From the NCBI RefSeq assembly GCF_000757905.1, contig NZ_JRLH01000009.1: DNA of 64,000 bases; one strand, given 5' to 3'. Position numbers and translations under genes: made by a program. Under the pieces are notes generated by a model. The model did not search any database, was not told the origin of the DNA, and was given only the letters and a program-made list of their open reading frames with translations. Numbering within the stretch: position 1 is the stretch's first letter; the number at the start of each line of letters is the position of its first letter. Below are positions 43,784 through 53,144 of this stretch, one piece after another. This stretch comes from Arsenophonus nilaparvatae (GTDB taxonomy: Bacteria > Pseudomonadota > Gammaproteobacteria > Enterobacterales > Enterobacteriaceae).

Positions 43784-44080
43784 TTATTTATGAGGCTTTA
43801 TCTTTTCAACCCGGCCTTTCAACTTTTGCCCTGGTCGAAAAGTCACCACTCGACGAGCAGTGATGGGAATATCTTCTCCAGTCTTTGGATTTCGACCTGG
43901 TCGCTGATTTTTATCACGCAGATCAAAATTACCAAACCCTGACAGTTTCACCTGCTCCCCATTTTCTAATGAACGACGAACTTCTTCAAAGAAAAGTTCA
44001 ACCAGGTCTTTCGCATCACGTTTGCTTATACCCAGTTTTTCGAACAGACTTTCTGACATTTCAGCTTTTGTAAGCGCCAT
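43784..44080 (-). CDS. ihfA: Integration host factor alpha subunit
   Basis: IhfA pairs with IhfB to bend DNA sharply at promoters, replication origins and recombination sites. The 98 residues begin MALTKAEMSESLFEKLGISKRD and include DLVELFFEEVRRSLENGEQVKLSGFGNF. The arm RDKNQRPGRNPKTGEDIPITARRVVTF carries the intercalating proline. It follows pheT after four bases, the usual pheST-ihfA order. Confidence 0.97.
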   Translation of the reverse strand: MALTKAEMSESLFEKLGISKRDAKDLVELFFEEVRRSLENGEQVKLSGFGNFDLRDKNQRPGRNPKTGEDIPITARRVVTFRPGQKLKGRVEKIKPHK

Positions 44081-44084
44081 AGGT

Positions 44085-46472
44085 TTAGTCCCTCAAGGAT
44101 GCTTGGAATCGCCGTTTTAACGCAGCAACACATTTATCAACAGTTGCGGCAATCTCTTCTTCTTCCAGAGTACGATTTGTATCCTGCAAGATTAAGCTAA
44201 TAGCAAGGCTCTTATAACCTTCCGCTACACCTTTACCACAGTACACGTCAAACAAGTTTATGCCAACTATATGATTTATGCCAATTTTCTTGCATTCAGC
44301 TAATACGTCCGCTGTTGCTACTTCTTCTGGTACTACAACAGCAATATCCCGTCGGTTGGCAGGAAAACGTGAAATCATATTTGCTTTAGGAATAACACGC
44401 TCTGCAACAGTATCCCACAGCAATTCAAAAACAAGTGTCCGACCATTCAAATCTAGCTTATTTTCCAGTTCAGGGTGAATAACGCCTATATATCCAATAT
44501 AATCATTATTCAGATAAATCCCAGCGCTTTGTCCAGGATGAAGTGCAGGATCAGAATGAGCCTTATAAATAATATTGTCTAATTTTCCGGTTAATGCCAA
44601 TATTGCTTCGACGTCACCTTTGATATCAAAAAAATCCACAGAGCGTTTTTCTTGTGACCAGTGCTCTTCATAACGATTGCCAGTAATCACACCCGCCAAC
44701 ATCAATTCTTGCCGAATACCATGCTCTGCTGTTACATCCGGCACAAATCGTAATCCAGTTTCAAACAGTCGAATGCGATTTTGTTGACGATTTTGATTGT
44801 AAATTACTGTCGTTAATAAGCCGGGCAATAAAGAAAGCCGCATTACCGACATATCTGCTGAAATAGGATCCGGTAAAATCATTGCATCAGAATCTGGATG
44901 CAGTAGTTGCTGAATTTTAGGATCAACAAAACTGTAGGTAATCGCTTCATTGTAATCACGATCAATTAATAATGTTTTCACTCGTTTTAATGGCAGCGCT
45001 GATTCACAACGGGGGGTCATAACTAAATCTGCATGTAACGGTACATCCGGTATATTATTATAACCATAAACACGGGCTACTTCTTCAATCAGATCTTCTT
45101 CAATTTGCATATCAAAACGCCAAGAAGGAGCAACCACCTGCCAATTATCTTGCTCACCATTCACTTGGCATCCTAAACGCTGAAGGATCTGGGTAACGTT
45201 AATATCTGGAATACAATGACCAATCAAGCGATCCAGTTTTTGCCGAGTCAGGGTTATTGTTGCCACTTTCGGTAAGTTTGTTTGATGGCTAACATCAATA
45301 ATATTTCCAACCTCGCCACCACAAATTTCAACGATTAATCTAGTCGCACGTTCCATAGCTTTATATTGCAGCTGTGGATCAACGCCCCGCTCAAAACGGT
45401 GTGAAGCCTCAGTATGAAGACCATAATTACGTGCCCGGCCAGCAATCGCCAGTGGATCGAAAAAAGCACTCTCTAACAGAATATTAGTGGTTTTTTCATT
45501 AACGCTGGAGTGCTTGCCACCAAAAATACCGGCAATCCCTAAGGCATTCTTCTCATCGGCAATGACTAAAGTATCTGGCTTCAAAGTTACCTTGCTGTCA
45601 TCGAGCAAAACTAATGTTTCATCCTGTTTTGCCATTCGAACAATGATCATGCCATTTAAGCGATCAAGATCATAAGCATGCAATGGTTGACCTAATTCTA
45701 ATAACACAAAATTAGTAATATCAACCACCGGATCAATACTACGGATCCCCCCTCGACGTAATTTTTCTCTCATCCAGCTAGGAGTTTGCGCTGTAACATC
45801 GATGCCTTTTATTACTCGTCCTAAAAAGCGTGGGCATGCCATAGACGCTTCCACCTGAATAGGAAAAACACTAGCATCAGTGGCTTTAACTGGTTCAATT
45901 TCTATCGTATTTAACTCTAGGTTATTGATAGCTGCAATATCGCGAGCGATACCTAAAATACTTAAACAATCAGCTCGATTCGGTGTCAAACTTACATCAA
46001 AAATATGGTCATCTAGTTGCAAGTAGTTACGAATATCGGTACCAATAGGCGCGTCCTGTGGTAGCTCAATAATACCAGTATGATCATCCGAAATGCCAAG
46101 TTCAGAATAAGAACAAAGCATACCTTCAGAAAGCTCACCGCGGAGTTTTGTCGCTTTTATTTTAAAATTATCGGGTAAAACTGCGCCAATTGTTGCCACA
46201 GCGACTTTTAACCCTTGACGACAATTTGGTGCTCCACAGACAATATTGAGTAACTGTTCAGTGCCAATATTGACCTTTGTTAACCGTAACTTATCTGCAT
46301 TAGGATGCTGAACACATTCAACAACCTCACCGACTACCACACGCTGGAATTGACCGGCGACAGATTTAACATCATCAATCTCCAGACCTGCCATTGTCAT
46401 CTGCTCTGATAAGGCTTCACTGCTTATTGCTGGATTTATCCATTCACGTAACCAAAATTCACTCAATTTCAT
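44085..46472 (-). CDS. pheT: Phenylalanyl-tRNA synthetase beta subunit
   Basis: PheT forms the alpha2-beta2 PheRS with PheS. The 795-residue product has the N-terminal EMAP-like RNA-binding domain (MKLSEFWLREWINPAISSEAL, VVVGEVVECVQHPNADKLRLTKV), the B3/B4 editing domain (ESAFFDPLAIAGRARNYGLHTEASHRFERGVD) and the C-terminal RNP-like anticodon domain (ISRFPANRRDIAVVVPEEV). Length equals E. coli. It lies 14 bases after pheS. Confidence 0.98.
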   Translation of the reverse strand: MKLSEFWLREWINPAISSEALSEQMTMAGLEIDDVKSVAGQFQRVVVGEVVECVQHPNADKLRLTKVNIGTEQLLNIVCGAPNCRQGLKVAVATIGAVLPDNFKIKATKLRGELSEGMLCSYSELGISDDHTGIIELPQDAPIGTDIRNYLQLDDHIFDVSLTPNRADCLSILGIARDIAAINNLELNTIEIEPVKATDASVFPIQVEASMACPRFLGRVIKGIDVTAQTPSWMREKLRRGGIRSIDPVVDITNFVLLELGQPLHAYDLDRLNGMIIVRMAKQDETLVLLDDSKVTLKPDTLVIADEKNALGIAGIFGGKHSSVNEKTTNILLESAFFDPLAIAGRARNYGLHTEASHRFERGVDPQLQYKAMERATRLIVEICGGEVGNIIDVSHQTNLPKVATITLTRQKLDRLIGHCIPDINVTQILQRLGCQVNGEQDNWQVVAPSWRFDMQIEEDLIEEVARVYGYNNIPDVPLHADLVMTPRCESALPLKRVKTLLIDRDYNEAITYSFVDPKIQQLLHPDSDAMILPDPISADMSVMRLSLLPGLLTTVIYNQNRQQNRIRLFETGLRFVPDVTAEHGIRQELMLAGVITGNRYEEHWSQEKRSVDFFDIKGDVEAILALTGKLDNIIYKAHSDPALHPGQSAGIYLNNDYIGYIGVIHPELENKLDLNGRTLVFELLWDTVAERVIPKANMISRFPANRRDIAVVVPEEVATADVLAECKKIGINHIVGINLFDVYCGKGVAEGYKSLAISLILQDTNRTLEEEEIAATVDKCVAALKRRFQASLRD

Positions 46473-46486
46473 GTGATAATCCTGCC

Positions 46487-47470
46487 TTATCTAAATTGTT
46501 TAAGAAAACGAAGATCATTTTCAAAAAAAGCACGTAAATCCGTCACACCATAGCGTAACATCGTTAAACGCTCCATTCCCATTCCAAAGGCAAAACCAGA
46601 ATATAAGTCAGAATCAATGCCAACATTGCGTAATACATTGGGATGTACCATGCCACAACCTAACACTTCTAACCATTTACCATTTTTATCCATCACATCA
46701 ACTTCAGCTGAAGGTTCAGTGAATGGAAAATATGATGGCCGAAAACGAACGCAGGTTTTTTCTTCAAAAAAATGATTTAAAAAGTCATGCAATGTACCTT
46801 TTAAATTGGTAAAACTAATATTTTTATCAACAATCAAGCCTTCTGTCTGATGGAACATTGGCGTATGGGTTTGATCATAATCATTTCGATACACTCGACC
46901 AGGAGCAATAATACGAATTGGGGGTTGTTTACCCTTCATAGTACGAATTTGCACACCAGAAGTTTGTGTACGTAATAGACGCTTAGTATCAAACCAAAAA
47001 GTATCATGTGAAGCACGAGCCGGATGATGAGCTGGAATATTTAAAGCATCAAAATTGTGATAGTCATCCTCTATTTCAGGGCCGGAAACAACAGAAAAAC
47101 CAAGTTCAGCAAAAAATTCTTCAATACGATCAATGGTACGAGTTACTGGATGAAGACTACCATGTTCGATCTGGCGACCTGGCAATGAAATATCTATTTT
47201 TTCTGCCGCTAATCGAGCATTCAATATCGTATTTTCTAACTGCTCTTTACGTATATTCAATGAATTCTGAACTTGTTGTTTCGCCTGATTAATAACTGCT
47301 CCTGCTGCAGGGCGCTCTTCTGCAGGTAGATCACGCAACGTTGACATCTGTAGTGTTAAATGGCCTTTTTTACCTAAAAACTCAACACGCACTGAATCCA
47401 ACGCAGCAACATCCTGAGCTTTTTCTATGGCTGCTTTTGCCTGCGCAACCAACTCGATGAGATGTGGCAT
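46487..47470 (-). CDS. pheS: Phenylalanyl-tRNA synthetase alpha subunit
   Basis: PheS is the catalytic subunit charging tRNA(Phe). The 327 residues comprise an N-terminal coiled-coil (about 1-90) and the class II core. Motif 2 is seen in RVYRNDYDQTHTPMFHQTEGLIVD, and the ending is GFAFGMGMERLTMLRYGVTDLRAFFENDLRFLKQF with motif 3. The alanine of FAFGMGMERL occupies the phenylalanine-specificity pocket. It is preceded by the pheM attenuator. Confidence 0.98.
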   Translation of the reverse strand: MPHLIELVAQAKAAIEKAQDVAALDSVRVEFLGKKGHLTLQMSTLRDLPAEERPAAGAVINQAKQQVQNSLNIRKEQLENTILNARLAAEKIDISLPGRQIEHGSLHPVTRTIDRIEEFFAELGFSVVSGPEIEDDYHNFDALNIPAHHPARASHDTFWFDTKRLLRTQTSGVQIRTMKGKQPPIRIIAPGRVYRNDYDQTHTPMFHQTEGLIVDKNISFTNLKGTLHDFLNHFFEEKTCVRFRPSYFPFTEPSAEVDVMDKNGKWLEVLGCGMVHPNVLRNVGIDSDLYSGFAFGMGMERLTMLRYGVTDLRAFFENDLRFLKQFR

Positions 47471-47538
47471 TGTTCCCTCTTCTTACGACCCTTTGGCCTA
47501 ATCATTGTTGAAAATAAAATTTTTTAGCAATTACTAAC

Positions 47539-47562
47539 AAAAAAGCCTCCATTTGGAGGCTT
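47539..47562 (-). terminator. Attenuator terminator of pheST
   Basis: GCCTCC-ATTT-GGAGGC followed in the pheS sense by TTTTTT lies between the pheM leader peptide and pheS. Upstream sequences rich in GAAACGAAAA/TTTCGTTTC offer the alternative antiterminator pairing expected for phenylalanine attenuation. Confidence 0.88.
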
Positions 47563-47609
47563 ATCGCGGTTTTTCGTTTCTTTTCTTAAATGCGCGAAAG
47601 CCCCAAATT

Positions 47610-47654
47610 TTAGGTGCTAAAATAAAAAAAGAAACGAAAAAAAACAATTTTCAT
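47610..47654 (-). CDS. pheM: pheST operon leader peptide
   Basis: A 14-residue peptide, [14 protein letters not shown], has phenylalanine at six positions (E. coli [14 protein letters not shown]). When charged tRNA(Phe) is scarce, the ribosome stalls on these codons and prevents the downstream hairpin from terminating transcription, so PheRS synthesis rises. The coding stretch is followed by the terminator at 47539-47562 and lies 140 bases upstream of pheS. The conserved C-terminal ten residues make this near certain. Confidence 0.95.
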   Translation of the reverse strand: [14 protein letters not shown]

Positions 47655-47712
47655 CTTTAAGCAGCTATTCATAAAATAACTCTTACTTATAATACAACGG
47701 GTCATCGATAAT

Positions 47713-47737
47713 AAAAAAGAGGGAGCTAAGTCCCCCT
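47713..47737 (-). terminator. Rho-independent terminator after rplT
   Basis: In the rplT sense GGGGGA-CTTAGC-TCCCTC is followed by TTTTTTATT, 14 bases past the rplT stop. Confidence 0.85.
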
Positions 47738-47750
47738 TAATTTAACTGAT

Positions 47751-48107
47751 TTAAGCTAACGCGCTTTTTGCCTTCTCGACTAATGCTGCAAATGCAACTT
47801 TATCAAAAACAGCAATATCAGATAAGATTTTACGGTCAATTTCAATTGAGGCCTTCTTCAAACCATTAATAAAACGACTATAAGACAAACCATTCTGACG
47901 AGCAGCAGCATTAATACGTGCGATCCACAATTGGCGGAACTGACGCTTACGCTGACGACGGTCACGATAAGCATACTGACCGGCTTTAATTACCGCCTGG
48001 AAAGCAACACGATAAACACGCGAACGAGCACCATAGTAACCTTTCGCTTGCTTTAATATTTTTTTGTGACGTGCGCGGGCTATTACACCACGTTTTACGC
48101 GAGCCAT
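47751..48107 (-). CDS. rplT: Large-subunit ribosomal protein L20
   Basis: L20 binds 23S rRNA early in 50S assembly and represses its own operon by binding the rpmI leader. The 118-residue basic protein begins MARVKRGVIARARHKKILKQAKGYYGARSRVYRVA and ends EKAKSALA, the full family length. It follows rpmI by 57 bases. Confidence 0.98.
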   Translation of the reverse strand: MARVKRGVIARARHKKILKQAKGYYGARSRVYRVAFQAVIKAGQYAYRDRRQRKRQFRQLWIARINAAARQNGLSYSRFINGLKKASIEIDRKILSDIAVFDKVAFAALVEKAKSALA

Positions 48108-48164
48108 ATATACCTCCTATCACTTCGAATTAAATTCGATAATCTTAAACTAAAAAATTCAAAC

Positions 48165-48362
48165 TTATGCGTATGGCAAACAAGCCACTACCAAAACCAG
48201 GTCACCTTTAGAAACCATGGTTTTTGGTCGTAAATGACGCTTACGCTTAGTTGACTTTTTAGTCAGAATATGACGAAGGTTAGCGTGCTTACGTTTAAAA
48301 CCACCACTGGCAGTTTTTTTAAAACGCTTTGCCGCACCACGTACTGTTTTGATCTTTGGCAT
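48165..48362 (-). CDS. rpmI: Large-subunit ribosomal protein L35
   Basis: A 65-residue basic protein, MPKIKTVRGAAKRFKKTASG onward, with the L35 signature KRKHANLRHILTKKSTKRKRHLR. It lies between infC and rplT as in all enterobacteria. Translation of rpmI is the usual site of L20-mediated feedback; the pseudoknot could not be verified by eye. Confidence 0.97.
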   Translation of the reverse strand: MPKIKTVRGAAKRFKKTASGGFKRKHANLRHILTKKSTKRKRHLRPKTMVSKGDLVLVVACLPYA

Positions 48363-48449
48363 TTTAAATATCCACTTCGCATTGTTAATTGTAACTAGCT
48401 AGGCGAATAGTTTTCCATCTAGATAGAACGCTATTACTTGATTGCCTAA

Positions 48450-48989
48450 CTATTTCTTTTTCGGTGCAAGCACCATGATCATCTGACGGCCTTCGATCTT
48501 GCTTGGAAAAGATTCGACGACTGACATCTCATCCAAATCGTTTTTGATACGATTAAGCATATCAATACCGATTTGTTGGTGCGCCATTTCACGACCACGA
48601 AACCGTAACGTGATTTTGGCTTTATCACCATCATCCAGAAAGCGAATCAGGTTGCGTAGTTTGACCTGATAATCACCTTCATCTGTACCAGGTCGGAATT
48701 TAATTTCCTTTACCTGAATAACTCTTTGTTTCTTTTTTTGCTCTTTGAGCGATTTACTCTTCTCATAGAGGAACTTGCCGTAATCCATGATACGGCAAAC
48801 CGGCGGCTCGGCATTTGGACTGATTTCGACTAAATCAACACCAGCTTCCTCGGCTTTTTCAAGAGCTTCTTTTAGACTGATAATACCAATCTGCTCGCCA
48901 TCTAAACCAGTTAAACGAACTTCAGAAGCACGAATCTCCGTATTAATACGATTCGGGCGCGCCGTTTGAATTCTTTTTCCGCCTTTAAT
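48450..48989 (-). CDS. infC: Translation initiation factor IF-3 (AUU start)
   Basis: IF-3 binds the 30S subunit, prevents premature 50S joining and rejects non-canonical start codons. The 179-residue protein begins at an ATT codon at 48989 (MKGGKRIQTARPNRINTEIR), as in E. coli, where the AUU start lets IF-3 repress its own synthesis. Further motifs are VDLVEISPNAEPPVCRIMDYGKFLYE and FRGREMAHQQIG, and the end is MVLAPKKK. An internal ATG at 48788 would give only the C-terminal 112 residues. The start is three bases after the thrS stop, with AAGGT as ribosome-binding site inside it. Confidence 0.96.
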   Translation of the reverse strand: MKGGKRIQTARPNRINTEIRASEVRLTGLDGEQIGIISLKEALEKAEEAGVDLVEISPNAEPPVCRIMDYGKFLYEKSKSLKEQKKKQRVIQVKEIKFRPGTDEGDYQVKLRNLIRFLDDGDKAKITLRFRGREMAHQQIGIDMLNRIKNDLDEMSVVESFPSKIEGRQMIMVLAPKKK

Positions 48990-48992
48990 ACC

Positions 48993-50915
48993 TTATTCCT
49001 CCAGTTGATAAATACGACGAGTGCGAATTTCATCAAGCACTCTTTCTGCAAATTCTGTGACGTCAAATGTTCCTAAATCTTTACCATTACGGGTTCGAAC
49101 AGATACCTGATCCGATTCAACTTCTTTATCACCACAAACTAGCATATAAGGAACACGACGCAAAGTATGCTCACGAATTTTAAAGCCTATTTTCTCGTTT
49201 CTCAAGTCCGCTTTTGCACGAATACCAAAATTACTCAATTTTTCTACTATTTTTTGTACAAAATCAGCCTGTGCATCCGTGATATTTATTATAACAATTT
49301 GTAATGGCGCTAACCAGGTTGGGAAGAAACCGGCATAATGCTCAGTTAAAATCCCAATAAAACGTTCAAGTGATCCTAAAACAGCACGATGGATCATTAC
49401 TGGTACCTGACGTTCATTATTTTCATCCACATAGGAAGCACCTAAGCGACCCGGTAATGAGAAATCGAGCTGTACAGTACCACATTGCCAAGCCCGATCC
49501 AAACAATCATACAGGGTAAATTCAATTTTAGGCCCATAAAATGCACCTTCACCGGGTTGATAATCAAATACAATATCCCCCAGTGCCTTGGCAAGATCGG
49601 TTTCTGCGCGATCCCATTGAGCATCAGTGCCTATTCGTTTTTCTGGCCGGGTTGACAATTTAACGGCAATTTTTTCAAAACCAAAGGTTGCATACACATC
49701 ATAAATCATTTTAATGCAACTTTTTACTTCAGTTAAAATCTGATCTTCAGTACAAAAAATATGCGCATCATCTTGGGTAAAACCACGCACTCGCATCAAA
49801 CCATGTAAAGCGCCAGATGGCTCATTACGGTGACAGCTACCAAACTCCGCCATACGTAATGGTAAATCACGATAAGATTTCAAGCCTTGATTAAATATTT
49901 GTACATGCCCTGGGCAATTCATCGGTTTTATACAATATTCTCGGTTTTCCGATGATGTGGTAAACATGTTTTCTTTATAGTTTTCCCAGTGACCTGTTTT
50001 TTCCCAAAGAATGCGATCCATCATTAATGGACCTTTTACTTCTTGGTATTGATATTCAGTCAATTTAGTCCGGATAAAGGTTTCCAATTCACGAAATATT
50101 ACCCAACCATCATTATGCCAAAACGCCATACCTGGAGCTTCTTCCTGCATATGATAAAGATCAAGTTGCTTACCTATCTTACGATGATCTCGCTTAGCCG
50201 CTTCTTCTAAACGTAATAAATAAGCAGCTAATTGTTTTTTATCAGCCCAGGCTGTTCCATAGATCCTTTGTAACATTTTATTATCGCTATTACCGCGCCA
50301 ATATGCACCAGCCACTTTTTGTAATTTGAAGTAATGACAAAAACGCATATTAGGGACATGCGGCCCACGACACATATCAATATATTCTTCATGATAATAA
50401 AGTCCAGGATGATCATTTTTATTAATATTTTCATCCAAAATTTTAACTTTATAATCCTCACCTCGAGCAACAAACGTATCCCTAGCTTCCTGCCAACTAA
50501 CCCGCTTTTTGATAACATCATAGTTCGTTTCAGCAAGTTCGTGCATGCGCTGCTCAAGTTTTTCTAAATCTTCCTGGGTTAAAGCGTGTTCCAGATCAAC
50601 GTCATAATAAAAACCATTTTCAATGATAGGACCAATTGCCATTTTAGTCGTTGGCCATAATTGTTTAATCGCATGACCAAGTAAATGTGCGCATGAGTGA
50701 CGAATAATCCCTAAACCATCAAGATCTTTACTAGTAATAATGGCTAATTTAGCATCACTATTAATTATATCACTCGCATCAACAAGTTCACCATTAACAC
50801 GACCGGCTAAACAGGCTTTTGCAAGACCTGAGCCAATATCCTTTGCAATATCCATTACTGAAACAGCATGCTCATATTGGCGTTGACTTCCGTCAGGAAG
50901 AGTAATAACTGGCAT
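48993..50915 (-). CDS. thrS: Threonyl-tRNA synthetase
   Basis: ThrRS charges tRNA(Thr) and edits mis-charged serine. The 640-residue product has the N-terminal TGS domain (MPVITLPDGSQRQYEHAVSVMD), the editing domain with HSCAHLLGHAIKQLW (HxxxH) and YYHEEYIDMCRGPHVP, the class II core with zinc ligands in CIKPMNCPGHVQIF and RAVLGSLERF, and the anticodon domain IVIINITDAQADF. It begins the thrS-infC-rpmI-rplT cluster. In E. coli ThrRS binds its own mRNA leader; the leader here is AT-rich and the operator could not be recognised. Confidence 0.97.
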   Translation of the reverse strand: MPVITLPDGSQRQYEHAVSVMDIAKDIGSGLAKACLAGRVNGELVDASDIINSDAKLAIITSKDLDGLGIIRHSCAHLLGHAIKQLWPTTKMAIGPIIENGFYYDVDLEHALTQEDLEKLEQRMHELAETNYDVIKKRVSWQEARDTFVARGEDYKVKILDENINKNDHPGLYYHEEYIDMCRGPHVPNMRFCHYFKLQKVAGAYWRGNSDNKMLQRIYGTAWADKKQLAAYLLRLEEAAKRDHRKIGKQLDLYHMQEEAPGMAFWHNDGWVIFRELETFIRTKLTEYQYQEVKGPLMMDRILWEKTGHWENYKENMFTTSSENREYCIKPMNCPGHVQIFNQGLKSYRDLPLRMAEFGSCHRNEPSGALHGLMRVRGFTQDDAHIFCTEDQILTEVKSCIKMIYDVYATFGFEKIAVKLSTRPEKRIGTDAQWDRAETDLAKALGDIVFDYQPGEGAFYGPKIEFTLYDCLDRAWQCGTVQLDFSLPGRLGASYVDENNERQVPVMIHRAVLGSLERFIGILTEHYAGFFPTWLAPLQIVIINITDAQADFVQKIVEKLSNFGIRAKADLRNEKIGFKIREHTLRRVPYMLVCGDKEVESDQVSVRTRNGKDLGTFDVTEFAERVLDEIRTRRIYQLEE

Positions 50916-51145
50916 TTAAAATCCTTAATTTACAGTGGTGACCCATACGCAAGATCACATGTATAGAAATATATTTTTATTAAAAGTGAGTTAAAGCAAT
51001 TTCTTACTTCACCTTGTAAGTGATGTACGTGATAAAATACTAAAATAGAGCGAAAAGAATACGTACTTGCATTAACTTAGCGGCGCATATTACCATCATG
51101 CAGGTCTAATTAATAGATTAAATCTAGGATAATAAGAATAAAACA
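50916..51145. other. thrS leader and promoter region
   Basis: AT-rich upstream region of thrS. It presumably contains the promoter and the tRNA-like operator, but I could not delimit either with confidence. Confidence 0.4.
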
Positions 51146-51181
51146 CTAAAAAACTAGTGACAAAATAATTGTCAGCTAGTT
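51146..51181 (-). terminator. Probable terminator downstream of emtA
   Basis: AACTAG-TGACAA and TTGTCA-G-CTAGTT form a twelve-pair stem with a one-base bulge and an AATAA loop. In the emtA sense it is followed by TTTTTTAG. It lies about 175 bases past emtA, upstream of thrS. Confidence 0.75.
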
Positions 51182-51355
51182 AAATTTTGATTAATTAACT
51201 TAATTTAAATTTATTTTTTATTATACAATGAAATAGCAATAAAAAACTAGTTTAGTCTATCGCTAAAATTTTATTCAGTTCGGTTCGCTACAATTTTTAG
51301 TAAAAAATATAGTAAGATAAAAGTCATTATCAATTTTCTTCTTATAAATCAACAA

Positions 51356-52015
51356 TTAATCTATCATAGCTATTGAGTTGTAAGCGTTTTTAATTTTCCA
51401 AAGATAGCGTGGTGCCTGTACATTAGGGTGTTTTGTTTGAATATGTTGATAAAACTCTTCTGCTGTTAGTTCATTAATTTTATCGATTGCAACATGACGA
51501 TTTTTATCAAAAATTCGTAATAATGCCCCGGCACCATTAGCATAAGCAACCACAGTTGCATAATAAAGTACTTTTGGATCACGAATACCAACTAAATGAT
51601 TTTTTTGAATAAAACGAATATAGGCGGTTCCCACATCAATATTGATCGCCGGATCTTTAAGTTGACTCGTGGTAGGTTGCCCCACTTTGCCTTGTAACCG
51701 ATACGCATCACGACCAGCAGTAGAAGCCTTAACTTGCATTAGACCTATTGCATTGGATTTACTCACAGCATTAACTCGAAAATTAGATTCCACTTTAATA
51801 ATTGCTCTAATTAAATTTTCATCAATCGCATAGCGTTGCGCCGCTTGTTTAATTACACCATCGTAAGGGGTTTTTGACGGTACACTTTCGGTTTGCTCTT
51901 CCATGAAATAGCGTAGATAATCGTTCTGATAGACTGTTTTGGGGTTATTAGATTGTTTGCTTGAACAGCCGATTAATAAAATAATGAATACGACTCCACA
52001 ACTTTTAAATTTCAC
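51356..52015 (-). CDS. emtA: Endo-type membrane-bound lytic transglycosylase A
   Basis: EmtA (MltE) is an outer-membrane lipoprotein that cleaves glycan strands of peptidoglycan. The 219 residues have a lipobox LIGCSS (Cys about 17) and the SLT domain with the catalytic glutamate in IIKVESNFRVNAVSKSNAIGLMQVKASTAGRDAYRL, VLYYATVVAYANGAGALLRIF and the end QAPRYLWKIKNAYNSIA. The GTG start at 52015 is chosen by homology. The linker after the lipobox is about 20 residues longer than in E. coli. Confidence 0.93.
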   Translation of the reverse strand: MKFKSCGVVFIILLIGCSSKQSNNPKTVYQNDYLRYFMEEQTESVPSKTPYDGVIKQAAQRYAIDENLIRAIIKVESNFRVNAVSKSNAIGLMQVKASTAGRDAYRLQGKVGQPTTSQLKDPAINIDVGTAYIRFIQKNHLVGIRDPKVLYYATVVAYANGAGALLRIFDKNRHVAIDKINELTAEEFYQHIQTKHPNVQAPRYLWKIKNAYNSIAMID

Positions 52016-52173
52016 CTTACACCAATCCTCTAGTGGTATGATCTATTTAGCATAGCCTAATAAGATAAAAATAAAAAATTACCCTCTTTAGCGTTGAGTT
52101 GTGAAGAGGTTCTCATATCTGCTACTTACATTACAATTACAATAATCGGTCGTATTGACATCTTTCATATATA

Positions 52174-52192
52174 GTTGATAATCATTCTCATT
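52174..52192 (+). promoter_or_regulatory. Fur box upstream of sitA
   Basis: GTTGATAATCATTCTCATT matches the Fur consensus GATAATGATAATCATTATC over the central TGATAATCATT and most flanking positions. It lies 39 bases before the sitA start, where Fe-bound Fur would block transcription. MntR or a dual Fe/Mn response is possible, as in Yersinia yfe and Salmonella sit. Confidence 0.8.
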
Positions 52193-52230
52193 AAAGTGCA
52201 ATTTACTACTTTTTTACCGGGAAACCACTT

Positions 52231-53142
52231 ATGTATAAAAGATCCAACCTTTCATCTAAGCACACTTTTACTGGTTTAATAATAATTGCTGTTGTTTTTC
52301 TTTTTAATCCCATCGCTTACGCAAAAAAATTTACCGTTGTAACAACTTTTACTATTATTCAGGATATTGCGCAAAATGTGGCAGGTAATGCAGCCAATGT
52401 CCAATCAATTACCAAACCGGGAGCTGAAATTCATGAGTATCAACCAACTCCCAAAGAGATATTAAAAGCACATAATGCTGATTTAATTTTATGGAATGGA
52501 TTAGGACTTGAAACCTGGTTTAGTCGTTTTTTTGAAAACTTCAAACATATTCCTGCCGTTACAGTTACTAAAGGAATAAAACCGATGCCTATTCGAGAAG
52601 GGGAATATCAAGGAAATCCTAATCCTCATGCCTGGATGTCTGCCCAAAATGCATTGATCTACATTGAAAATATTCGGGCAGCACTAGTAAAATATGATCC
52701 TAAAAATGCAGATATTTATAACCAAAATGCGAAAATATATGCTAGTAAAATTAGCAAAATTGATGCACCACTACGGAAAAGACTGGCACAAATCCCGCAG
52801 CAAAAGCGTTGGTTAGTAACCAGTGAAGGTGCTTTTAGTTATTTGGCTAGCGATTATGGTTTTAAAGAAGCTTATTTGTGGCCAATTAATGCAGAAGAAC
52901 AAGGTTCACCGCAACAAGTTCGTAAAGTTATCGATACTGTAAAAAAACATAATATTCCAGTTGTGTTTAGCGAAAGTACCGTTTCTGATAAACCAGCGAA
53001 ACAAGTCAGCCGAGAAACCGGGGCTCAATATGGTGGTGTACTCTATGTTGACTCTTTGTCTACCCCCGATGGCCCAGTTCCAACATATATCGAATTATTA
53101 AAAACTACCGTTGATACTATTGCAAAAGGTTTTGGTCAATAA
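52231..53142 (+). CDS. sitA: Mn/Fe ABC transporter substrate-binding protein SitA/YfeA
   Basis: The periplasmic receptor of the SitABCD/YfeABCD importer for Mn2+ and Fe2+. The 303-residue product has a signal peptide (hydrophobic 13-28, cleavage near AYA-KK) and all four metal ligands of the cluster A-I family: H68 in EIHEYQP, H133 in NPHAW, E199 in SEGAF and D274 in YVDSLS. It starts a four-gene operon and lies two bases before sitB. The absence of a lipobox fits Gram-negative SitA. Such systems help bacteria compete with host metal sequestration. Confidence 0.95.
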   Translation: MYKRSNLSSKHTFTGLIIIAVVFLFNPIAYAKKFTVVTTFTIIQDIAQNVAGNAANVQSITKPGAEIHEYQPTPKEILKAHNADLILWNGLGLETWFSRFFENFKHIPAVTVTKGIKPMPIREGEYQGNPNPHAWMSAQNALIYIENIRAALVKYDPKNADIYNQNAKIYASKISKIDAPLRKRLAQIPQQKRWLVTSEGAFSYLASDYGFKEAYLWPINAEEQGSPQQVRKVIDTVKKHNIPVVFSESTVSDKPAKQVSRETGAQYGGVLYVDSLSTPDGPVPTYIELLKTTVDTIAKGFGQ

Positions 53143-53144
53143 TA

